Positions 1 to 5,707 of a stretch of 20,285 bases of DNA are shown here, piece by piece; the first letter of the stretch is position 1, and each line of letters starts with the position of its first letter. Under the pieces are notes generated by a model. The model did not search any database. It worked only from the letters and a program-made list of their open reading frames with translations, and was not told the origin of the DNA. This stretch comes from Clostridiaceae bacterium (GTDB lineage: Bacteria; Bacillota; Clostridia; Acetivibrionales; DUMC01). The position numbers and the translations under genes were made by a program. The DNA is taken from the NCBI GenBank assembly GCA_012512865.1, contig JAAZDH010000111.1, forward strand, positions 1-20,285, given 5' to 3'.

Positions 1-1012
1 AATCTGACGGGCGCATCTTCCTGCAGCCGTTGCACTCGCATTGGTTGTTGCTGTCGTCAGCCAGCCAGAAATGAAGGATATCAACCTGCGGGTTTTTCTC
101 AACATATTGCACGATATCATTTATTATAATACTTCTGGCTTCCGGGTTGGAATAACACAAATTGGTATTAATGGGCCTCCCTCCCCACAACTCCCTTTTG
201 CCGTTAACCTCGGCCAGGTACTGCTTTATTTCAGGCTTGATTTCATATTGTTTTTCATCCCAGCCAAGCCCCGGTATGCCAAAAGGCTCGCATGTCCATC
301 CATGCCCTGCTGCATGGTAAATTAAATCTCTTTTCTTTATCTCCTTTTCCGCCCTCTTGATAAGCTGCCTTGCCATATCTAAATCAAATGGTTCAGGTTC
401 CTTAAAAGAATTATTCGCGTGGGAATACCAGCGTTCAAAGAAAGTGTATGCTTCCCTGAACTGGAAAAAGTATGCGTTAAACCCAGCTTTTGGCGCCCAG
501 TCTATAATATCGGCAATATTCTCGTAGCTGTTCGCTCCCTCTATGCATATTCCCCTGTGCCTATAAGAAGCTTTTTCATGAAGTTGAACGGAAATGCCAG
601 GCACATCTTTTTGAGGGATATATTCACCGTCTTTCCCGGGGCGTACCCACATGCAGCCGGCTTCTTCCAGGAAGCGGTATACTCCAAGTAATGCGCTGCG
701 ATGATTTACACCTGCTATTATGCCTTTGCCTTGCGATACTTCTACATGTATTTCATCATCAAATTCATGGTTTCCTTCAACAGCAGGTGTTATGCCAAAA
801 TCTTCAAAAAGCCCTACCCAAATACAATCTTTTTCCTTACCTGCCTTATCTTTACCAAGTGCAAAATTGCAACAAGGTTCGCCGAGGCTAATATGTATTC
901 CATCTCCTGACATCCTTCCAAGGTATTTTGCCAGTTCTTCTGCCGAGAATCTTAATGTTTCATTATCCCGGGTCACACAAATACTTATGATCTTGTCCCC
1001 TTTTTTCTCCAT
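1..1012 (-). CDS. DUF4838-family glycoside-hydrolase-like protein, 3' end beyond window
   Basis: An open frame on the minus strand starts at ATG 1012-1010 and runs off the left edge with no stop; 337 residues are visible. AAGGAGGG lies about 8 bases upstream of the ATG. The first ~110 residues resemble the alpha/beta domain that precedes GH67/GH20 catalytic domains (AEELAKYLGRM; then GVNHRSALLGVYRFLEEAG followed by a Trp and WVRPGKDGEYIP). From about residue 150 it reads as DUF4838: YRHRGICIEGAN, then HFWLADDSNNQCECNGC near the visible end, a Cys-rich motif usual in that family. Members are thought to act on polysaccharides or sugar acids, but the substrate cannot be read here. There is no signal peptide (it begins MEKKGDKIISICV), so a cytoplasmic place is likely. 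It diverges from an AraC regulator, which is typical of sugar-utilisation loci. Family fairly sure, activity inferred. Confidence 0.82.
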   Translation of the reverse strand, partial: MEKKGDKIISICVTRDNETLRFSAEELAKYLGRMSGDGIHISLGEPCCNFALGKDKAGKEKDCIWVGLFEDFGITPAVEGNHEFDDEIHVEVSQGKGIIAGVNHRSALLGVYRFLEEAGCMWVRPGKDGEYIPQKDVPGISVQLHEKASYRHRGICIEGANSYENIADIIDWAPKAGFNAYFFQFREAYTFFERWYSHANNSFKEPEPFDLDMARQLIKRAEKEIKKRDLIYHAAGHGWTCEPFGIPGLGWDEKQYEIKPEIKQYLAEVNGKRELWGGRPINTNLCYSNPEARSIIINDIVQYVEKNPQVDILHFWLADDSNNQCECNGCRKMRPSD

Positions 1013-1054
1013 TATGACATCCCTCCTTGATAAATAAAACCTAAACCATGGGGC

Positions 1055-1146
1055 ATTGCAAGTAATCATCGCAAGCCTGGCCTTTCATAATAAAACTGAA
1101 AGCTAGTATTGCAAACTTACAGGAAATTGCAAGGGGATATTGCAAT
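1055..1146. promoter_or_regulatory. Four ATTGCAA motifs in the divergent intergenic region
   Basis: ATTGCAA occurs at 1055-1061, 1108-1114, 1126-1132 and 1139-1145; the last extends to the palindrome ATTGCAAT. Four copies in 91 bases just upstream of the DUF4838 gene suggest regulator half-sites, possibly for the neighbouring AraC protein. The spacings of 53, 18 and 13 bp are irregular, and which protein binds is not shown. Confidence 0.35.
1087..1114 (-). promoter_or_regulatory. Candidate sigma-A promoter for the DUF4838 gene
   Basis: On the minus strand TTGCAA (1114-1109) and TATTAT (1092-1087) are separated by 16 bases; they match consensus at 4/6 and 5/6. Initiation would fall near 1080, giving a leader of about 68 bases before the ATG at 1012. 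The -35 box coincides with one of the ATTGCAA motifs, so a protein bound there would overlap polymerase. This is a pattern match only. Confidence 0.35.
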
Positions 1147-1269
1147 CTTTGCATGTCGGCATTAATGCCTGCAATGCCTGTCCATATTGAATTATTGTAT
1201 GATATTATATTGTATTATATTATTGTATATTTTACTGCATTAACAGCCTTAAATCAATGAATTTTTCCA

Positions 1270-1350
1270 TGCCAAGTTTAAACTCCAAGTCTAAACTGCC
1301 AGGTTTAAGTTACTAAATTTAAATGCCAAGTTTCAAATGCCGAATCTAAA
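1270..1350. repeat. Six imperfect 13-14 bp tandem repeats (TGCCAAGTTTAAA type)
   Basis: Six adjoining units can be aligned: TGCCAAGTTTAAAC (1270-1283), TCCAAGTCTAAAC (1284-1296), TGCCAGGTTTAAGT (1297-1310), TACTAAATTTAAA (1311-1323), TGCCAAGTTTCAAA (1324-1337) and TGCCGAATCTAAA (1338-1350). They lie between the divergent DUF4838 and araC genes, 80 bp upstream of the araC -35 box. They could be an iterated operator or decaying repeat DNA. The stretch just before it (about 1185-1240) is very AT-rich, with TATTATATTGTAT-like runs. Confidence 0.6.
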
Positions 1351-1429
1351 TCCTGCCGCAGGCGGGAATATGCCAGCGCAAGGCAGAAATATTTGATAAT
1401 ATGGTAAAATTAAACTGTAAAAGTGAAAG

Positions 1430-1459
1430 TTGACAATAAGTTAATATTATTTTTATAAT
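1430..1459 (+). promoter_or_regulatory. Sigma-A promoter of the AraC-family regulator
   Basis: A perfect TTGACA (1430-1435) and a perfect TATAAT (1454-1459) are separated by 18 bases. Transcription would begin near 1466, about 34 bases before the ATG at 1500. No strong Shine-Dalgarno sequence stands before that ATG, only a GGA in AAATGGAAC, so translation may be modest. Confidence 0.75.
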
Positions 1460-1499
1460 AAAGATAAAGAAAAAGAGTTTTTATTTATGTAAATGGAAC

Positions 1500-2372
1500 A
1501 TGGATAAAAAGAATTTATACGAAAATGCGTTTATACCTAAGAAGAACTTACCCATAGTAATATTATCACTGCCAAATACAAAAGAAGAAGAAATATTTCA
1601 TTGCCATTGGCATAAACAACTTGAGTTTCTTTTCTTTGTCGAAGGAAAGGCAATAATCGGGTGTAACGATAACCTGATTGAAGCCAACAAAAATGACCTT
1701 GTTGTTATAAACAGCAATGACTTGCATTATGGAAGAAGCCTTTCCAAGAACTTGAGTTATTTCTGCATTATTATTGACATCCCTCTTTTCCAAAGCAGTT
1801 TTTTTGATGCGCGTGAAGCTAAATATATAACCCCGATCAACCAGAACTTAATACTTTTTAATAATATTGTAAGAGGGGACAATGATGTTATAGAATGCGT
1901 CAACAACCTAATAAAAGAATATAATGAGAAATTAACAGGGTTTGAGCTTGCAATAAAATCGTGCATCTGCCGGCTTCTTGTCCTGCTTCTCCGGAATCAT
2001 ACCAATAAAATAATAACCGCCCGTGAATACAACTTGAAAACAAAAACCCTAGAAAGATTGTCAACGGTTATAAAATATATCGAGCAGAATTATTGTGAAC
2101 CGATATCAATAAGTCAGCTTGCAGAAATGATAAATTTAAGCACTTATCATTTTTGCCATGTTTTCAAAAAAGCCATAGGCAAAACTCCAATACAATACGT
2201 TAATTTATTGCGCATTAATAAAGCTGAATCCCTGCTTAAAAGCACGGATTTGAGCATAACCGAAATTGCATTTGAAACAGGCTTCAGTGGTGCAAATTAC
2301 TTCAGCCGGCTGTACAAGAAGTATAAGAATGTTTCGCCTTCGTCAGTGAGAGAAAAAGTGAAACGGGGCTAG
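1500..2372 (+). CDS. AraC-family transcriptional regulator with N-terminal cupin domain
   Basis: This 290-residue protein has the layout of a sugar-responsive AraC regulator. Residues ~33-80 form a cupin-type ligand-binding region (FHCHWHKQLEFLFFVEGKA, then NDLVVINSNDLHYG). Residues ~188-286 form the double helix-turn-helix: ISISQLAEMINLSTYHFCHVF is the first HTH, SITEIAFETGFSGANYFSRLY the second, followed by the usual PSSVRE ending. It probably senses a sugar or oligosaccharide in the cytoplasm and acts on the divergent DUF4838 gene. ATG 1500 is the only ATG in frame at the left end; the nearby ATG at 1493 is out of frame and stops at once. A consensus promoter precedes it. The TAG stop lies inside a large palindrome, so the last residue or two may have been altered by that element. 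Family very sure, target inferred. Confidence 0.93.
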   Translation: MDKKNLYENAFIPKKNLPIVILSLPNTKEEEIFHCHWHKQLEFLFFVEGKAIIGCNDNLIEANKNDLVVINSNDLHYGRSLSKNLSYFCIIIDIPLFQSSFFDAREAKYITPINQNLILFNNIVRGDNDVIECVNNLIKEYNEKLTGFELAIKSCICRLLVLLLRNHTNKIITAREYNLKTKTLERLSTVIKYIEQNYCEPISISQLAEMINLSTYHFCHVFKKAIGKTPIQYVNLLRINKAESLLKSTDLSITEIAFETGFSGANYFSRLYKKYKNVSPSSVREKVKRG

Positions 2373-2443
2373 ACGACTTCCACGGCTAATATGGTCGCTT
2401 CAGCTACGTATTGCTCCAATATTAGCCTTAGGAAGTCGTCTAG
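2369..2443. repeat. 75-bp near-palindrome overlapping the araC stop codon
   Basis: The left arm begins CTAGACGACTTCC (2369) and continues to GGCTAATAT; the right arm is its complement, ending GGAAGTCGTCTAG at 2443. Arms of 26 and 28 bases pair with one small bulge around a loop of about 21 bases. No T-run follows on either strand, so it is not a classic intrinsic terminator, although it sits between convergent genes where one would be expected. It may be a miniature mobile element or a terminator of another kind. The rest of the gap (2444-2541) shows only a half-copy GTGACACAGGGGCGGG (2473-2488) resembling the elements at 11413-11564. Confidence 0.7.
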
Positions 2444-2541
2444 CTGTATGGTTAGGAGTAGGATAGATATGGGTGACACAGGGGCGGGCTAAACTATGAA
2501 ACATTTTCCCTGGTTTGTGCACTTGGCTGTCAGCCCCTGGT

Positions 2542-4062
2542 TTAACCAAGATAATATCCCCTCGGCAAAATCTTGGAGATGGCCTGCAGGTTTTCCTCCA
2601 GGGTGCTGTAGTTTTCTTCTATTATATTCCTGACTTCCCACAGGTTTTTATAATGGTTTTCATGGCATGTCTCCAGGTCATATAAAACCTCGTCCGTAGC
2701 CTTCCAGACTTCGCAGCCCTGGAAGGGATTGGCCGTGCCAACGTACAAGTCATTACATCTGTCTACATAAAGTATCCTTCCGCCGTAATTATACGGGTTG
2801 TTCAATCCATCAAGGAATACAGGGTAAAAATTAACGCCATCCCCTGAGGAGTACAGGTCAAATCCAAAGGGGTACCTGATAGATCTTAATAATTTAACGA
2901 TTGTCTTATAAATTAGTATCAGTACCTTTACTGCCGTATCGCCTATCAGCCGCTCTAATGCCTGCCTGTTTGCCAGGAGAGTGTACAGTATTACCTCCAT
3001 GTTAATTGAATCATCAAAGGTGCTTATAAGCAGCCTGCCTTGGTATTCCTGTATCTGCCATGCATATACATTGAAGGGGTTGTTAAAGCCGGACTTCAGC
3101 CCTGACAAGCTCTTGTTATCACTGCATTTTTTCTTGTGCCCCGGTATTATTGAACTGCCTCCTACTACAAGCTGCAGGTTGTCGTATTTGTCTATTCTTG
3201 CAACGTCACATCCCCTTGGAATAGCCCAGGACAACGGCAGTTGCTTTGTACCGCTTACATAAAGATAATTTCCGAACACCCCCATGCTTAGCGAATACTT
3301 GTTTGCAGGGTCTCCAAAACCATTATTTGAAACAAGGGTCCAGTCGTTCAGCCTCGGTTCGTCTTTATTTGTCCTCCATATCTCCACGCCATTCTCGCTG
3401 CTTACTGCAACGTATATTTTATTGTTGAATACCGCCATGTTGCTTATAGGACCGCTTGGGTTCCTGTAAGGGTTGTAATCCGGGTCATTGTAGTCTATAA
3501 CAGGTTCCCAGGGGTAAAACTCGGGATCCTCGCTGCTGTACAAGTATGAAAGCCCGCCCTGGTTCATTTCGTCCAAGGTGGCTATATACAATTTCCCCCT
3601 GTGGGATACCATAGCCCTTGACGAAGCGCCTTGCAAAACGGTATCCGGCACTTCATACCAGTTAACCCCGTTGGTGCTTTTCAATACCTTGACCTTTGCC
3701 CCGATGGCCGCAGCATACAGGCAGGGACTTCCGCTGAAAGGGCTATGCCTTACCATGTACCTGAAGCCGGCAATGCCTGAACCTGTCTGAGCCTTGTAAA
3801 CCCGGGTCCACGGAAGGGTGCCATCTTTTTTGTACCGCCATATTTCACCAAGATTGTCCATTGGTCCGGGATTTACCATGGCGGGCAGCCTGATGGCCGG
3901 TTCAATCAAATAAAGGATATTCGATATTATATTTCTCCCGGTGCCGACATAAATATAATCCCCCAAATCGCTCATTGACCATGCGTAATTGTTTTGCCTT
4001 GCATTAATAGGATTCGTAAAATCAAATCCATTTGTTTTGGTTATTTCTTTAAATCCCAGCAA
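2542..4062 (-). CDS. Predicted seven-bladed beta-propeller protein, function unknown
   Basis: The 506-residue product carries seven repeats of a strand pattern such as LGDYIYVGTG, PCLYAAAIGA, RGKLYIATLD, FNNKIYVAVS, FGNYLYVSGT, YQGRLLISTF and NDLYVGTA. Most are followed by a matching outer strand (GEIWRYKKDG, VKVLKSTNG, LYSSEDPE, VEIWRTNKDE, DLYSSGDG, CEVWKATDE). That is the signature of a Kelch/WD-like propeller. There is no signal peptide or membrane anchor at the N-terminus (MLGFKEITKTNGF), so it is probably cytoplasmic. An inserted segment at residues ~359-395 (TLLANRQALERLIG... VKVLILIYKTIVKLLRSI) looks helical and amphipathic and interrupts the sixth blade. The start is TTG 4062-4060, preceded by GGGGGA 6 bases away. 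No catalytic residues are recognised. The fold is fairly sure, the role unknown. Confidence 0.8.
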   Translation of the reverse strand: MLGFKEITKTNGFDFTNPINARQNNYAWSMSDLGDYIYVGTGRNIISNILYLIEPAIRLPAMVNPGPMDNLGEIWRYKKDGTLPWTRVYKAQTGSGIAGFRYMVRHSPFSGSPCLYAAAIGAKVKVLKSTNGVNWYEVPDTVLQGASSRAMVSHRGKLYIATLDEMNQGGLSYLYSSEDPEFYPWEPVIDYNDPDYNPYRNPSGPISNMAVFNNKIYVAVSSENGVEIWRTNKDEPRLNDWTLVSNNGFGDPANKYSLSMGVFGNYLYVSGTKQLPLSWAIPRGCDVARIDKYDNLQLVVGGSSIIPGHKKKCSDNKSLSGLKSGFNNPFNVYAWQIQEYQGRLLISTFDDSINMEVILYTLLANRQALERLIGDTAVKVLILIYKTIVKLLRSIRYPFGFDLYSSGDGVNFYPVFLDGLNNPYNYGGRILYVDRCNDLYVGTANPFQGCEVWKATDEVLYDLETCHENHYKNLWEVRNIIEENYSTLEENLQAISKILPRGYYLG

Positions 4063-4259
4063 AGTAATTCCCCCAATTATTATATTTTATGTAAACACCG
4101 TTGTAATAATAATATATTATTTGCCAATGAACTTTGTTACAGCAGGTAATAATACTTTTTTAAATGTTTCCTACCTTGGAGTTTGCATAAAATAACACAT
4201 GCAGTTAAATATTTCCACAAGAACAGCACCGGTTCAATCATGTCAAGAATAAGCAATGA

Positions 4260-4607
4260 TACATAAGGCTATGTGATGAACATGATGCAGAAATCGGTAT
4301 TTTAGGGAGCATCGAGGAACTTGAGCCAGGCTCAAAAAAGCTTCTGTTGGCGAAGTTGGAGGAATATTATAAGATACCAAAAATAAGGAGATTTAAAAGT
4401 ATAGAAACTAAGTATGGCATTTACCACTGGGTCATTGAAACTGACGCTGGGGAAGTTGAATTTGACATTATAAACAAGGGCACCGATATAAAAACTTTCC
4501 CTGGGAGAAGAATCCTCCTGCGGGATTCGGATGACAACCTTTATGAAATTACCGGCTATGCAAAGCTACCCTGTAAGAGCTACCTGAAAGTCCAAAGCGA
4601 GCTATGA
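4260..4607 (+). pseudogene. Truncated or frameshifted DUF1854 protein remnant
   Basis: From 4260 the frame reads YIRLCDEHDAEIGILGSIEELEP, then LLLAKLEEYYKIPKI, IETKYGIYHWVIETDAGEVEF, FPGRRILLRDSDDNLYEITG, a good match to most of DUF1854 (PF08909). The frame is closed upstream by TGA 4257-4259. No ATG or GTG lies between that stop and the middle of the domain; the first usable start, TTG 4347, would remove the conserved first third. An ATG at 4240 is in another frame and stops at 4255-4257. No ribosome site or promoter was found. DUF1854 genes usually sit next to an ABC transporter or cyanophycin genes, and none is present here. It therefore looks like a decayed orphan. The stop codon falls inside a tandem repeat. 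Confidence 0.6.
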
Positions 4608-4668
4608 ATCAAAGTGAACTATGAATTAAAGTGAACCATGGTAAACCATGATTCAAAGCAAACCATGG
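4602..4668. repeat. 17-bp tandem repeat (CTATGAATCAAAGTGAA type)
   Basis: CTATGAATCAAAGTGAA (4602-4618) is followed by CTATGAATTAAAGTGAA (4619-4635), a short unit CCATGGTAAA (4636-4645), CCATGATTCAAAGCAAA (4646-4662) and CCATGG (4663-4668). The last codons of the DUF1854 fragment (TCCAAAGCGAG, 4591-4601) look like a further degenerate unit. The repeat thus begins in coding sequence and supplies its TGA stop. Confidence 0.65.
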
Positions 4669-4682
4669 AAAAAGCTGCGGGG

Positions 4683-4720
4683 AAAAACTATGGGGGCCTC
4701 CTCTATAGGGAAGCCCCCAT
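4683..4720 (-). terminator. Intrinsic terminator of the SLH-protein gene
   Basis: Read on the minus strand, ATGGGGGC (4720-4713) pairs with GCCCCCAT (4697-4690), and the inner bases extend the stem to about 12 pairs around a short loop. A T5 run follows at 4687-4683. It lies 22 bases after the stop of the SLH gene. The T-run orientation shows it serves the minus strand and not the DUF1854 fragment. Confidence 0.85.
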
Positions 4721-4741
4721 GTTCAAACTCTCCAGTCTTAC

Positions 4742-5707
4742 CTAGTCTAAGTACTTGCCTGTTGCATGGAACAAGTCCAGCATCCTGGCTATGATTGCAG
4801 CCGCTTCTTCCCTATTAATGAAATTGTTAGGACGGAATGTACCATCCGGGTATCCCAGTATTATTTCATGCATGTTAAGCAAGTTAACATACTTCAGTGC
4901 CCAGTCAGGTACATCATTCAAGTCCGTGAAAACCGACTGGGTCAAGCTCTCGCTTTCAATCCCTGCTTCTTCTATGATTCTTCCAATTACGGTAGCAGCC
5001 TCAGCACGGGTTATATTACGCAACGGGTGCACGCTCATGCCTGCAGCTTCGGGAACGCCCTTCAGCCACTGGCGTTTTGTTGCCGTGGCAATATACGGTA
5101 CCGCCCAGTCCCCGATTTGCGAAACATCCGCGAAGTAATTTGCCTCGCTCCTGTCAGCCAAGGGTACTCCGCTTGCCAATACTATCAACTTGGCAAATTC
5201 CTGGCGGGTAATCGGGCGTTCAGGGTAATAGTAGTAGCCATCCTCCATCTTGACACCGTTCACAACACCGATGGAAATGAGGCGGTTGACAATATCATAG
5301 GACCAGCGCCCCGGCATATCCTTCATTTGCAGCATTTTTTCGTCAAATCCAAGGGTATACTTGCTCAGATGCTTGAGAGTAATGGAAATGGTCTTATTAG
5401 CTTTATCTAGGACTCCACCCAGGTATTCCCAGGAACCTGTGCGTTCATTATACCAGTAAATCTTAATATCGTTAATATCCTGGCCCGGTTCAAGCCATGC
5501 CTCATCGTACTTTAACGTCAGCGTGACGGCCTTGTTAAATCTAACCTCCGTATCTGTCTTAATCTCGTAAATGCCGCCGTAGACCTTGATGTTTTTGTTA
5601 TCATAGCCGCTTGTGTTTTCCACTTTACCTATGCTAATGCCGATCTTTGCTCCAAGAGCCTGGGCTGGTACTGTAATACTTATATTATCGTCACCCTGGA
5701 TAACCCT
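4742..5707 (-). CDS. C-terminal part of the SLH-anchored surface protein (out of frame with its N-terminal part)
   Basis: This frame opens just after TGA 5710-5708 and ends at 4742. It begins IQGDDNISITVPAQALGAKI, a module common before SLH repeats (PAQAL ... FNKAVTLTLKY ... IYWYNERTGSWEYLGG ... LKHLSKYTLGF). Three SLH domains follow: IVNRLISIGVVNGV with ITRQEFAKLIVLAS; YFADVSQIGDWAVPYI with ITRAEAATVIGRII; and VFTDLNDVPDWALKYV with GYPDGTFRPNNFINREEAAA. SLH domains bind pyruvylated secondary wall polymer and hold proteins on the wall. The longest ORF with a start uses GTG 5623 (293 residues), but that GTG is inside the module and has only a weak AGGTAAA before it. The segment is best read as the continuation of the upstream frame 5680-11313 after a one-base loss. 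A terminator follows. Confidence 0.85.
   Translation of the reverse strand, partial: RVIQGDDNISITVPAQALGAKIGISIGKVENTSGYDNKNIKVYGGIYEIKTDTEVRFNKAVTLTLKYDEAWLEPGQDINDIKIYWYNERTGSWEYLGGVLDKANKTISITLKHLSKYTLGFDEKMLQMKDMPGRWSYDIVNRLISIGVVNGVKMEDGYYYYPERPITRQEFAKLIVLASGVPLADRSEANYFADVSQIGDWAVPYIATATKRQWLKGVPEAAGMSVHPLRNITRAEAATVIGRIIEEAGIESESLTQSVFTDLNDVPDWALKYVNLLNMHEIILGYPDGTFRPNNFINREEAAAIIARMLDLFHATGKYLD

Noticed and set aside
41..1037. Five plus-strand frames between 41 and 1037
   Set aside because: They are antisense to a minus-strand DUF4838 frame that has family motifs and a good ribosome site; none of them shows a recognisable domain.
1270..1350. Possible CRISPR array
   Set aside because: The units adjoin without spacers and are only 13-14 bp; no cas gene is present. 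The same applies to the repeats at 4602-4668 and 11413-11564.
4755..5410. Plus-strand frames of 127 and 214 codons opposite the SLH domains
   Set aside because: They mirror the SLH coding strand, which has clear family motifs; no ribosome site or homology is visible on the plus strand.
5611..5640. Independent start of the SLH ORF at GTG 5623
   Set aside because: It lies within a conserved module whose first part is encoded upstream in the same frame, and only a weak AGGTAAA precedes it; a frameshifted continuation explains it better.
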